64,000 nucleotides of DNA, from assembly GCA_965240325.2 (NCBI GenBank), contig OZ251222.1, forward strand, positions 3,534,001 to 3,598,000. The letters are read 5' to 3'. Shown here piece by piece: positions 9,968 through 19,475 of this stretch. The stretch's first letter is position 1, and every line of letters starts with the position of its first letter. The position numbers were made by a program, and so were the translations under genes. The notes under the pieces are model-generated. The model saw only the letters and a list, made by a program, of their open reading frames with translations, ran no database searches and was not told the origin of the DNA. The DNA comes from Rebecca billardiae RCC1528. Taxonomy: Eukaryota; Haptophyta.

Positions 9968-10435
9968 ATCATCAGATTCGTTCAGCGGTCTGAGAAGGCA
10001 CTTGACTCTGTTGTGCCGCGCACTACTCAGACGACGTAGGCGGCCACTCGGCCGCCGGCACCGCCGGCACGGGCTCAGTTGAGTGCCGATGACTTCGAAT
10101 CATCATATATATTGCTGTAGTGAATGTGACCGTCACGGTGTACTCAATCGGGCAGGCCGTCTGGCGTCTGACTCTCAGGCTACAGGGCTGTCGGGCTGAC
10201 CGCTGAGCCCGCGCGGCCGCTCAGGTGGCTCAGCGGGCCATTCTCAGCCGCGTTGGCGCACCCCCGGTGTGCGGAGCAGTCTGATCAACGGATCCCAGGT
10301 GGCACGCACGGTGGCAACGATGTGGTCTGCGCGTTTGTGCCGTCGACTCTTTTGCCGTGCTCCGAGCTCGCCTGAGCAGGGCGATGCCGAGAGGCGAGAG
10401 GCGGAATCTTTGGCAGGAGTGGTCAGTCACGGCTG

Positions 10436-10780
10436 CTACTGCTTTGGTACAGCCTGCTGCTGCTGCTGCTTTTTCAAGCGCTTGCGGGCTGCTTTGCTCA
10501 TGTAGACCTTTCCGTCTCGCCCGACACTTGCGGGCACTCCATCGGGCGCGAGCTTCCGCTGCAGGTCGCTCGGCTTGGCCTTCTTCATCACGGCGCCTTC
10601 CTCCGGGATGCCGATGCTGCGGCCTTGCTTGCGCGCGATGGCCTTGGCCGCCTTGAGGGCGTTGTCGCGCTCGAGGCGCTGCGCCTCGAACTTGAGATGC
10701 GACGCGCTCTCACAGAAGGCGGAGTTGACGTTGTAATTGCCGGGCTTGGCTGCGTCGCCGAGTCGCTTCTTCTTCGTCAT
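10436..10780 (-). CDS. Small basic protein of unknown function, glutamine tract at C-terminus
   Basis: 114 residues from the ATG at 10780. The product begins MTKKKRLGDAAKPGNYNVNS, continues with an amphipathic helix (HLKFEAQRLERDNALKAAKA) and ends with a nuclear-signal-like AARKRLKKQQQQQ. The glutamine run is encoded by a short trinucleotide repeat (CTG/GCT on the + strand near 10458). Charge and length suggest a nuclear or nucleolar accessory protein; I do not recognise a family. The open frame runs further upstream, but that extension is the shadow of the divergent Tex-like gene. The ATG chosen leaves 183 bp between the two start codons. Confidence 0.7.
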   Translation of the reverse strand: MTKKKRLGDAAKPGNYNVNSAFCESASHLKFEAQRLERDNALKAAKAIARKQGRSIGIPEEGAVMKKAKPSDLQRKLAPDGVPASVGRDGKVYMSKAARKRLKKQQQQQAVPKQ

Positions 10781-10963
10781 CGTAGTTTGGGCCTTTGGGT
10801 TAGTCAGTGCCCAGCGGCAGCCATCCTGCGCACCACACCCCCGCGCAACCAATTTCTTTGGTGCAACCAGCAACGCAGTGACCAGGCAGGCTGGCAGGGG
10901 CCGCGGCTGCCGCGCAGCGCCGGCGCCCGCCTGGCCGCGACCGCGAGGCCTTCCTTCGTCACG
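10781..10963. promoter_or_regulatory. Divergent promoter region
   Basis: 183 bp between the start codons of the small basic protein gene and the Tex-like gene. It is less GC-biased than the flanking coding sequence and has no obvious TATA element. The call rests on gene orientation and spacing. Confidence 0.45.
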
Positions 10964-13750
10964 ATGGTCGCCGCCGTGCCCGCGGTCGCGGCGCGTGCCG
11001 TTGCCACCTCGGTGGGCTGTGCCGTGTGGCAGGTGGCGGCGGCGACCTCGCTGCTTCACGAGGGCGCGAGCGTGCCCTTCGTCGCGCGCTACCGCGCGCA
11101 CGTCACCGGCGGCCTCGAGCCCGCACAGCTGCGCTCGATCGACGCGGCCATGCGCGAGCAGGCGGACGTGGCCAAGCGGCGTGAGGCCATCGTCAAGGCG
11201 CTGCACGAGCGCGACGAGCTGCTACTCACCGACAAGCTGCGCGCGCAGCTTGACTCGGCGCCGACGCTGCGCGCCCTCGAAGCGATCTACGAGCCGTACA
11301 AGCGCAAGCGCGACACGCTCGCGCAGCGCGCGCGCGACGCGGGCCTGGGCGATCTGGCCACGCGGCTCTGGCGGCGCGAGCTGGGCTCGGACGCGCAGTT
11401 CGACGCGGCGCTGCGCGCGGTGGGCACGGCGAGCCCCACCGAGGCCGAGCAGCACCTCGTGCACGCGCTCGCCGAGCTTGTCGCGCTCGACGGCGGAGCG
11501 CGCGACGCGGCGCGTGATGCGTATGCGCGAGACGGCGTCGTCCGCGCCAAGACGGCGCCCAAGGCGGCGCCGGCGGAGGCGGCGAACTTCCGCGACTACG
11601 CGTCGTACGAGTCCGCGCTACGCCGCGTGCGCGGGCACACGTGGCTCGCGCTCCACCGCGGCGCCGAGCGCGGCGCGCTCACTGTCACCGTTGCACTTGG
11701 CACGCGCGGCGGCGCGGCGGCAGCGGCGCGCGGCGCGGGCCGCGGCGGCGCGCCCGACGGCCGGCCATCTGGTCGCGGCCGCGGCGGCGGTGGCGGGCGG
11801 GGCGAGAAGGAGGCGTCGGCGAGCGCGCTCGCCGCCGTGCAGGCGCGCGTCGACGCGCTGCGCGGGCTGCCGCCGCACAGCCGCCGCGCGGCCGTGCTGC
11901 GGAGCGCGGTCGACGACGCTTGGACGCGGCTGCTGTCGCGAGCAGCCGCGTCTTCGGCCAAGCGTGACGCGCTGGAGCGCGCGCGCGCCGAGGCGGTGGG
12001 CGTGTTCGAGGCGAATCTGGCGGAGCTGCTGCGCCAGCCGCCGGTGCAGCTGCCGGACGCACCCTCGGCGCACGCCCCGCGCGCCGTCCTGGGCATCGAT
12101 CCCGGTCTCGGCCACGGACACAAGTGCGCGCTGGTGGACGCGCGCACGGGCGCGCTGCGCGCCGCGCTCACAGTGAAGGCGCTGCCGGACGGCGGCGCGA
12201 GGGGCGGCAGCGGCGAGGAGGTGCCGCCGCCCGCGGCGACGGTGAGCACGCTCGCCGCGCTCATCCGCGAGCACGGCGTCGTCCTGGTCGCCGTGGGCGA
12301 CGGGCAGGGCTCCGCCCTCGCGCAGCGCGCCGTCTCGGCCGCGGCCGCGGCCGCGGCCGCGGCCGCCGACGGCGGCGGCGGCGGCGGCGGCGGCGGCGCG
12401 TCGTGCGCTGTGCCGTACACGGTGGTGGCGGAGGCGGGGGCTTCGGCGTACTCGGCGAGCGAGCTCGCGGAGAAGGAGCTACCCTCGGTGAGCGTGACGG
12501 AGCGCGGCGCCGTCTCGCTCGCGCGGCGCGTGCTCGACCCACTCTCGGAGCTGTGCAAGGTGCCGCCCTCCGCGCTCGGCGTGGGGCTCTACCAGAAGGA
12601 CGTCTCCGAGAAGCTACTCGCCGAGCGGCTGCGCGCGACCGTGGAGGACGCGGTCGCGGACGTGGGCGTGGACCTGAACAGCGCGTCGGCGGCGCTGCTC
12701 GCGAGCGTCGCCGGCCTGAACGCGCGCACGGCCGCCGCGATCCGCGCGCACGTCGAGTGCGAAGGCCCGCTCAGCTGCCGCTCGCAGCTCGGCGCCATCA
12801 AGGGGGTCGGACCCAAAGCGTTTGAGAACGCGGCCGGCTTCCTGCGCGTGCGGCCGCCGCGCGGCGCGGGCGGCGCGGCGGTGCCCGACGAGCCGCTCGA
12901 CTGCACGCGCGTGCACCCCGAGGCGTACGCCGCGGCGCGGCGCGAGCTCGCCGCCGCCGGCGTCGACGTGCGCGCGCTCGCCGCCGGCGAGCCGCCGCCG
13001 CCCGCCGCGGCCGCCAAGCTGCGCGAGCGCGCGGCGGCCGTGCCGGACGCAGCCGCGCGCGCGGAGGCTCAGGCGCTCGCGGCGCTGCTGTGCGACCCGA
13101 TGCTGGCGGGCGACCCGCGCGCGCGTATGGGGCAGCCGCCCACGCTCCGCGAGCGCGCGCTCAGCCTCGCCGAGCTTGGGCCGGGCGCGCGGCTGTCCGG
13201 CACCGTGCGCAACGTCACCCCGTTTGGCGCGTTTGTCGACGTGGGCGCGGGCGTGGACGCGCTGCTGCACGCGTCGCGCGTGCCGCCCGGCCGCGAGGGC
13301 GTGCTGCACGTGGGCGCGCGCGCGCCGATGATCGTGCTCGAGGTGGACCGCGAGCGCAAGCGGATTGGCGTCGCGCTCGACGACGGCGGCGGCGGAGGCG
13401 CCGAGCGCGGCGCGGCGCCCGCGCCCGGCGGCGCCGGCTGCGCCGCCGCGCCGCCGCCTGCGCGCGCGGGCGACAGCGCTCGCCGCGGCGTCGCGCTCGC
13501 GGGCACAAAGCGGCCGCTGTCGACGTCGGCGGGCCGGCACGCGGAGGGCGGGCGTGGCGCTGGCGGGAAGCCGCACGATGCGCGGCGTGCGGCGCCGCAA
13601 GGTCCGAAGCGGCCGCGCCAGCCGCCGCCGCCGCCGCCGCCGCAGTATCGTGCTCGTGCGCCGCCGTCCACGAGCACCTCTGGCGGCCCAGTCGGCAAGA
13701 AGCGCAGGACGGACCAGGCTGACCAATTCTATGATTTAACGACACCGTAG
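10964..13750 (+). CDS. Tex/SRBD1-like S1 RNA-binding protein
   Basis: 928 residues from the ATG at 10964; the open frame extends upstream but would overlap the minus-strand gene. The N-terminus matches bacterial Tex closely: LLHEGASVPFVARYRAHVTG, LEAIYEPYKRKRDTLA. Near residue 375 the YqgF/RuvC-like domain shows VLGIDPGLGHGHKCALVD. Residues about 565-630 form the helix-hairpin-helix part (DLNSASAALLASVAGLNART, LGAIKGVGPKAFENAAGFLR). Residues about 743-808 are an S1 domain (LSGTVRNVTPFGAFVDVGAG, VDALLHASRV). Alanine- and glycine-rich insertions lie within the Tex core (near 11720-11810 and 12340-12400), and a disordered basic, proline-rich tail follows. Tex proteins bind nucleic acid at transcription or translation complexes; eukaryotic SRBD1 is poorly characterised. 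Whether it is plastid-targeted is unclear because no strong leader is seen. Confidence 0.9.
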   Translation: MVAAVPAVAARAVATSVGCAVWQVAAATSLLHEGASVPFVARYRAHVTGGLEPAQLRSIDAAMREQADVAKRREAIVKALHERDELLLTDKLRAQLDSAPTLRALEAIYEPYKRKRDTLAQRARDAGLGDLATRLWRRELGSDAQFDAALRAVGTASPTEAEQHLVHALAELVALDGGARDAARDAYARDGVVRAKTAPKAAPAEAANFRDYASYESALRRVRGHTWLALHRGAERGALTVTVALGTRGGAAAAARGAGRGGAPDGRPSGRGRGGGGGRGEKEASASALAAVQARVDALRGLPPHSRRAAVLRSAVDDAWTRLLSRAAASSAKRDALERARAEAVGVFEANLAELLRQPPVQLPDAPSAHAPRAVLGIDPGLGHGHKCALVDARTGALRAALTVKALPDGGARGGSGEEVPPPAATVSTLAALIREHGVVLVAVGDGQGSALAQRAVSAAAAAAAAAADGGGGGGGGGASCAVPYTVVAEAGASAYSASELAEKELPSVSVTERGAVSLARRVLDPLSELCKVPPSALGVGLYQKDVSEKLLAERLRATVEDAVADVGVDLNSASAALLASVAGLNARTAAAIRAHVECEGPLSCRSQLGAIKGVGPKAFENAAGFLRVRPPRGAGGAAVPDEPLDCTRVHPEAYAAARRELAAAGVDVRALAAGEPPPPAAAAKLRERAAAVPDAAARAEAQALAALLCDPMLAGDPRARMGQPPTLRERALSLAELGPGARLSGTVRNVTPFGAFVDVGAGVDALLHASRVPPGREGVLHVGARAPMIVLEVDRERKRIGVALDDGGGGGAERGAAPAPGGAGCAAAPPPARAGDSARRGVALAGTKRPLSTSAGRHAEGGRGAGGKPHDARRAAPQGPKRPRQPPPPPPPQYRARAPPSTSTSGGPVGKKRRTDQADQFYDLTTP

Positions 13751-14375
13751 GTGGGACGGCGCCGGTCTCCTGCCGATAATTATAATAAATAAATAATAAG
13801 CAGACTAAATATATATACATATATTATAAATTCATTCGCGGCGGCGGCTGCAAGTCAGCCCGATGGCCGATGGCGAGCGGGCGATCGTGATCGTCCGGTC
13901 GTCGACAAGTCAGGTTACTCAGTCTCAGTGTCGACCCGCCGGTCGCCTACAGCGCAGTAGCTACTAGCATGATACACTTGCTGTCTGTCTTGCACCGAGT
14001 GACAGTGGCTGAGCCTGAGGGCTGACCATCTGCCGCCTATGGTGAGTGGCGGGGTCCGACCACGAGGGGACGGCGGTCCCAGTCTTAGTTTTTCATTATT
14101 GTAGGTACAGTTTACTAATATCGCTGTGGCCATATTCACAGGCTCATAGCTAAGTGGGTACTTCTCGCCACATTTTCGTACTGTGTCCTAGGAGGAAGAT
14201 GTCCACACATGCAAAGATTGGACGCTTTGCGCCTGAACGAGTCCACACATACAAAGATTGGACGCTCTCGAGTCCACACATACAAAGATTGGAGGCTTTG
14301 CGGCCGAACTTTGTCCTATTTGCAAATACGGTAGAAGACCACGGGGGTGGGCATCAGGTTAAGAGGTGTTTTGCG
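13751..14375. other. Intergenic, AT-rich start and short tandem repeats
   Basis: The first 100 bp (TAATTATAATAAATAAATAA and a TA-rich run to about 13830) probably include the 3' UTR and poly(A) signal of the Tex-like gene. A three-copy repeat follows at 14201-14294. No gene is supported. Confidence 0.55.
14201..14294. repeat. Three-copy direct repeat
   Basis: TCCACACATACAAAGATTGG, with one base change in the first copy, begins at about 14202, 14242 and 14273. Spacings are about 40 and 31 bp. Function unknown. Confidence 0.9.
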
Positions 14376-15570
14376 TAATAAGAATAAGAGACGCACTTTA
14401 TACCACTGTGGGGGGCAACGTGCATCAATGATCGGCAGGACCATGCACGTGGCCTTACTGAAGGCAGGGCTGGGCATCATGCAGGCCCGCAAGGACGTGG
14501 ACTCCCAGCTGTCAAAGGCAGGACGTCTCCTTCGACATGCCAAGGAGCTTCGGCCGCCGCCTGGGCACGGCCCGGGGGGGCAGCCCCCACCCCCACAGGC
14601 ACAGGCAGGCCCAGGAGGGGCAATCGCCATGAATAATCAGTTGCAAGGACCACCTGTCATCCAGCAGCAACCCCCTGCCCAGGCTGGCCAGGGCTGGCAG
14701 GCAGGCGCGGGGCAGGCCAACCTGCACCAGCCCATAGCGCGCGGTCACCACGTGCGCCCCCAGCTACTCTTGCGGGCGTGGCCTCTTCAGCGTGCTCGCC
14801 CCCTCCCTATGGTGATTGCGTGGCCGGTCTGCAGCCTGCCACACCTCTTGTGGCATGGCCGCTCCAATATCAATATGCCACCCCGCTGGCTCGCAGCGAT
14901 GTGGGTCCGCCGGACAATGTGAATGTGTTGACACATGGGGGCCCTGAGATGGAGGCAGACCCGGCTGCTGGCAGTCACACTGGTAACGGAGCTCAAAGCG
15001 GCCTTACACAGTCAGACACTGGACCGAGCAGGCCACACAGACACCTGCTGGCTCTGCCGGGCCACTGGCAGCCCCCAGGCGCAGGCTGCCTCCTCCTAGT
15101 CAAGCTCAGCAAGACAGCCCCCCGCCCAAACGACACTGCCCACCCCGCCAGGCAGATGTGCCGCAGCGGAGCACGCTACCCCCTGCAAAGCGCAGCAGGA
15201 AGAGGCGAGCAAACGACACCTTAGCCACTCGCCACCACTTTGCTTGCTTCCTACAGCGGCCCACGCCCTGACTTGATGCCCGATGTAGCACACATGTCTG
15301 ACATGACCCCCTCTGCCTCCATAGCTGCACGAGTGAAATACAGGCGCCTCGCTGCCAGGGCCAGTGGCCCAGACCCCTGCCCAGCTGTACTGGGCTCGAT
15401 GACAGTCCCCTCAGTCCCCTTCCCCTCGCAGGGATCGGCTAGTGGCTGGCCCTCTGCCCACACTCGGGGGCACCCTAGGGGGTGCCCCTTCTGCCGACTC
15501 GGCTCAAACTCGATGATCTTGAATTGCAACTCAGTGCACTGCTTGTACCTGGGACCACCCACCCCACACG

Positions 15571-16023
15571 GTGTTGGGCTTGTATGCTGTTGGCAATGGC
15601 ATACCCCCGCCCCCTCTGCGGGAGGCGGGCTGTCCACAGTGGAGTGGTGTCAAGACACTAGGTGTCTCGGTCAGTGGTTTGAGGTTGGGTGAGGGTGGTG
15701 GTTGGTTGGGGGCTGGCCAGGGTAGGGCTGGAGGCTTCGGCCGCCAGCCTGATCACCCGGAGCCCGTTATTATAAAGGGGAATTTAAAAACAGCTCTGCA
15801 GACAGTGTTGGGCTTGTAGTTGTATGCTGTCGGCAATGGCATACCCCCGCCCCCTCTGGAGGCGGGCTGTCCACAGTGGAGTGGTGTCAAGGCACTTGGT
15901 GTCTCGGTCAGTGGTTTGAGGTTGGGTGAGGGTGGTGGTTGGTTGGGGGCTGGCCAGGGTAGGGCTGGAGGCTTCGGCCGCCAGTCTGATCACCCGGAGC
16001 CCGTTATAAAGGGGAATTTAAAA
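15571..16023. repeat. 220-bp tandem duplication with a UUCG hairpin
   Basis: Copy 1 (about 15571-15790) and copy 2 (about 15805-16023) are nearly identical, differing by small indels and a few substitutions. Each contains GGCTGGAGGC-TTCG-GCCGCCAGCC (15726-15749 and 15963-15986). This is a 10-bp stem with one A/G mismatch, capped by a UUCG tetraloop with a C-G closing pair. In copy 2 the outer C is T, keeping a G-U pair. The hairpin is followed by CTGATCACCCGGAG and then GTTATAAAGGGGAATTTAAA. A partial third copy is at 41185-41270. Confidence 0.88.
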
Positions 16024-16205
16024 GGCAGGCGAGATTGACGCCCGCCAAATGTCAAATTATTAGCAGGGGGCTCAGTCATCTGAGTCATCAGGCGTGGAAG
16101 CGATGCAGGAAATAAAGCGCCAAAATTACCGGTTTTTGGCCGTACTGTATACGTTATTTCCAGCTTTCCGCGATCGGGTAGTTAGAGCGTAGTGAAAAAG
16201 CAGTA

Positions 16206-16270
16206 CGGGCGTCAATCTCGCCTGCCTGAGCTGTGTGCGACTGTGCGTCTCTTATTCTTAGTAAACTGTA
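16206..16270 (-). repeat. Dispersed motif copy, minus orientation
   Basis: Reads on the + strand CGGGCGTCAATCTCGCCTGC, then CTGAGCTGTGTGCG, a 6-base insertion, GTGCGTCTCTTATTCTTAG and TAAACTGTA. It is one of the longest copies and faces the copy at 16024. Confidence 0.85.
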
Positions 16271-16474
16271 GTACCCCCATAGCAAGGGCCCTTGCCCATA
16301 GTAGACGAATGATGGCGCTTCGGATTTCTGCGGGCCGCGGGCGTCTGTCCACGGCTCTGCAAAGCACCGCGCAAGAACTGGTGAACTGGAGCAGCAATCC
16401 ATCCCTTCCGCCGCCCCCGACGGCGAGGGCTGCAGCCGCAAGCTCCTCCCCCCCTCCGTAGTCCGACGAGACCG

Positions 16475-18646
16475 ATGGAGCACAACGAGACGCTCATGCT
16501 GACTGCCCTGATGGACCCAGCGGAGGACATCGGCTTTGCGATCTTTTCGTGGATGGGGCCGTTCACCCTTTTGCGCTTCCGCGCCACAAGCCGCGGGAAC
16601 CGCACCGTCGCCGACGATGTGTTCGCCCGGCGCCACGCGGCGTCGAGCTTTGCGACAAGCGACGAGGCCCTGCCACCGGCCGTGGCAAGTCTGTTCGCGC
16701 AGGACGACGTGCGCACCTGGCGCGACCTCGACGCGCCCGTCCCCTTTGAGGTGGCGGCGCTCTGCGACGTGGTGGCAAACACACCGTGTGCCGTGCTCTG
16801 CTGCAGCTCTTCAGCGGAGATCGGAGCCCTGAGCACCCTCGATGGCATGCTTGTGGTGGACCAGAGCCGTGCCGTGCTCTTTGCCGTGCGAGACCCTGCC
16901 CTGCCGGAGACCACGCAGCGTGCGCACATCGCAGAGGCCCTTGCCGTCGGCGCAGGGCCCGGTCGCCCCAAGCCGTCTTCGATGGACCTTGGGCAGGCGC
17001 GCAGCGCAGAGCAGATGGCGCAGATCCTCGCGTGCTTGGCACCGCCTTCGCCGTATGGCATTGGGGTGCCGGTCGGCATCTGGCGGCTGGTGGACGACCT
17101 GAGCGGCACGCAGCTCGAGGCATCCGACGCGCTCGCGCACGTGAGGGGGTCGCCGTACGAAGCGAGCACGGCCGAGGCGGCAGCGGCAGAGAGGGCACAC
17201 GAGCTCATTCTCTCCGAAGAGTTTGCGCTCGGCAGCGTGGAGTCAGAGACGACGCTCGCGCAAGTTCCGGCGGGGTACCTATCTCTGTGGGTGTATGCGC
17301 AGCGCCGGTGGGCACTCGGCCTGGCGCACGCCCTTCGCTGCGCCGTCGTGGCGGGCGCGCTGCGCACGCGCGGGGACTGCTTCTTTGCGGAGAAGCACGT
17401 GATACGTGCGGCGGAGACGTACCGCCACGCCCTCCGCTTCCAGCCCATGCACGAGATGCTGTGGACGGACAGCTCGGTCTGCATGCTGCGGCTCGGCGCG
17501 CTGCACGCCGCCGCCGCGTGCGCGGCCCTCGCGCTGAGTGAAGTTGGCCTCAACGGCGAGAAGCTCCGGGGATCAGGATGCGTGCAGCGGCAGTTTGGGT
17601 CGTTTGGTGGCACTTACGAGAGACCACAGCACCGAGCGTGCAACCCGAAGGCTGCTCGCACCCTCGGCTACGCGCTCGCCAGGCTCGGCTACGCTTCTGC
17701 CGAGGCCAAGCAGCTCGTGACGGCGAGCCTCCCGCGAGTGCTGTGGGAGGTGCGGGACAACGAGGCACTCGGGAGAGAGTTGAACGGAATCTACCAATGG
17801 GCGAGGAGCGTGCCGTTGCCTACGGTGCAGAACACGACGGCGGCTGTGCTTGCTGCCTGGCGCGACTCAGCGCCGAACAGCACGCTCGCCACCGATGACA
17901 AGGCGCGCATCCGTGCTCGGTACGAGCTGCAGCCTGCGCTGCTTGCGCACCAGAGGGCGCTCCGAGCTGCCGCTGGCCCAGAAGGCGGCAGCCGCGTCGA
18001 TCTCTGCCCCGCCGGCTCGGGGCTGCCCTCGGAGCTCGAGCTCCTCGCGCGCGCCCTGACGCAGGGCGATGCGCCGATGGACCTGCAGCTCTTCGAGGCG
18101 CTCACGACTCCGGCTGCCGAGCAGCGCGCGGGCTGGGCGGCGCACGACGCGCTCGCCGACTTTGTGCTGCGCGGCGCCGGCCTGTGGAGCGGCCGGGGCA
18201 GCACGCGGAAGATGCTCGGACGGCTTGCAGAACACCTCCAGCGCCGCGCAGGCGAGGCTGCGTCTCACGAGGTGCCGGCGGGGCGCACGCGCCATCCGGG
18301 GCTGTGCGCCCAGGCGTACCAGCTGTCCAACGACTGCCAGCTGTGCTCGGAGCTGCGCTGGCTCTGCGGCAATAATGGCGAGCTGCAGGTGCTGGTGCAC
18401 ACTGCGCTGCGCGCGGCGGTGAGAAACACCGCGCTCCTGAGCCTGAGCATCCAAAAGCTTAACGGCGCCGCGCCATTGCGCAGTGCTGCCGGGTGGGCCC
18501 CAGCGAGGGAGCAAGCCTGGGGGCGCGCTGTGCTCAACCTCGAAGACGACAAGAAGACGCCTGACAGGCTGCGCAGCCAGATGCGCTTGGACATCGGAGA
18601 TGTCTTCTCGGCGCGTGACCTCGACGCTGAAAGGGATTTTTATTGA
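16475..18646 (+). CDS. Probable F-box protein with helical-repeat body
   Basis: 723 residues from the ATG at 16475. Residues about 17-50 (DIGFAIFSWMGPFTLLRFRA, then TSRGNRTVAD) have the spacing of an F-box: a hydrophobic helix with a Trp, an LLR.RATSR turn, then W/V-containing helix. The middle contains TPR-like helices (near residues 305-350, AAETYRHALRFQP and MLRLGALHAAAACAALAL). The C-terminal third is helical with a Cys pair (SNDCQLCSELRWLC). I recognise no named family. If the F-box is real it would recruit substrates to an SCF-type ubiquitin ligase, but this is inferred from a short motif. The 5' flank is the candidate mobile element. One continuous frame with no intron needed supports a real gene. 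Confidence 0.7.
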   Translation: MEHNETLMLTALMDPAEDIGFAIFSWMGPFTLLRFRATSRGNRTVADDVFARRHAASSFATSDEALPPAVASLFAQDDVRTWRDLDAPVPFEVAALCDVVANTPCAVLCCSSSAEIGALSTLDGMLVVDQSRAVLFAVRDPALPETTQRAHIAEALAVGAGPGRPKPSSMDLGQARSAEQMAQILACLAPPSPYGIGVPVGIWRLVDDLSGTQLEASDALAHVRGSPYEASTAEAAAAERAHELILSEEFALGSVESETTLAQVPAGYLSLWVYAQRRWALGLAHALRCAVVAGALRTRGDCFFAEKHVIRAAETYRHALRFQPMHEMLWTDSSVCMLRLGALHAAAACAALALSEVGLNGEKLRGSGCVQRQFGSFGGTYERPQHRACNPKAARTLGYALARLGYASAEAKQLVTASLPRVLWEVRDNEALGRELNGIYQWARSVPLPTVQNTTAAVLAAWRDSAPNSTLATDDKARIRARYELQPALLAHQRALRAAAGPEGGSRVDLCPAGSGLPSELELLARALTQGDAPMDLQLFEALTTPAAEQRAGWAAHDALADFVLRGAGLWSGRGSTRKMLGRLAEHLQRRAGEAASHEVPAGRTRHPGLCAQAYQLSNDCQLCSELRWLCGNNGELQVLVHTALRAAVRNTALLSLSIQKLNGAAPLRSAAGWAPAREQAWGRAVLNLEDDKKTPDRLRSQMRLDIGDVFSARDLDAERDFY

Positions 18647-19475
18647 GTGACGGATCATGACAAGTGTAGGATGACGACAAGTCCGCATCACGTATAGTGT
18701 ATATATACTGTACAGCCTAGTACTAGTAGTACAGCCCATGCGGCGCGGCGGCGCACGTGAGCCAGTCACGATCGCGGAGCCTCGCGGCCGCTCGGGCCAC
18801 CGGGCCCCGTGAGGCCGCAGTCGCCGCAGAGTCGGCGGCAGAGTCCGTGGGTCACGTGATACAGTTAACAGTATAGCTGCATAGCAGCCTAGCTATGCTG
18901 ATATAGTACGACTGTTTACTAAATTACTCGCCTGCCTGAGCTGTCTGCTGTGTGCGTCTCTTATTCTTAGTCAACGGTAGTCGTAGAAGTTCTGTGGTGA
19001 TAACGCGACCGAAGGCTCGTGGTACCTTTAACCTTACTAATCTGCAGCCGGACCGGCCGAGCCGGACCGTTTTCGGCAACTGGCGTCCGGCACCTCGTCG
19101 CGTCAAACTCAAAGCGTGCGGCTCTCAGGGCTCGCGCCGCAGATTCACGCCGCCGACAGCCAGACACCGCACCAACAGCAGTTGCCTCGGCCAGCGGTCA
19201 GCGGCTCCCTCGCTCGCCGAGCCAGCGGGGGAGCACGCTAAAGTGCGCTTTTGTCCCGCGTTGATGAACCGCGCTGTGTTCATCATCATGAGCTACCCGA
19301 GTGGCTGTCCAGTGTCCTGGCGAGCGAGGCCAGGCTGCCAGATTAGTGATTAGTGATTCGGTCAGGTGGCGACTGACAGTGACGAGTCATCAGGCTCACT
19401 CACTGTTCATCGTATCATTCACGTCGGCAGTCCGTCCGTGGGATCCAAGCGGAAGAGGGGTCATCAATCGTGGCG
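18647..19475. other. Intergenic with a dispersed-motif copy
   Basis: About 830 bp between two plus-strand genes. Contains short near-palindromic AT-rich runs around 18690-18720 and 18860-18905 and the motif copy at 18928-18970. Several in-frame stops exclude a gene. Confidence 0.55.
18928..18980 (-). repeat. Dispersed motif copy, minus orientation
   Basis: On the + strand CTCGCCTGCCTGAGCTGTC, a short insertion and TGTGCGTCTCTTATTCTTAG, followed by TCAACGGTAG. CTGTTTACT lies just upstream at about 18912, an inverted form of the AGTAAAC flank seen at other copies. Confidence 0.85.

Larger units (their letters stand above)
8672..10435. other. Intergenic, 1.8 kb, simple repeats and a palindrome
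   Basis: Contains a (CT)n tract, a perfect 34-bp palindrome, a (TA)n run near 9697 and a long (AG)n tract, listed separately. Many short stop-rich stretches with CAG, GAC and TCA motifs fill the rest. No coding sequence is supported. Confidence 0.65.
14376..16270. mobile_element. Candidate mobile element with inverted terminal motifs
   Basis: The left end carries TAAGAATAAGAGACGCAC (14378-14395). The right end carries its reverse complement (about 16246-16263), followed by AGTAAACTGT. The interior composition differs from the neighbouring genes: it is rich in CCCAGGC and CAGGC and comparatively poor in CG. Interior open frames (14347-14922, 14778-15224, 15240-15692) overlap in different frames, have proline/glutamine-rich translations and show no transposase motif I can name. 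A 220-bp tandem duplication with a stable hairpin lies at 15571-16023. The pair GGCAGGCGAGATTGACGCCC at 16024 and its reverse complement at about 16206 forms a second, inner inverted repeat. The interpretation as a non-autonomous or decayed transposon is inference. Confidence 0.5.

Noticed and set aside
10625-10963. Upstream extension of the Tex-like protein by 113 residues
   Set aside because: It would overlap the divergent small gene and the translation shows no conserved Tex sequence before residue 113.
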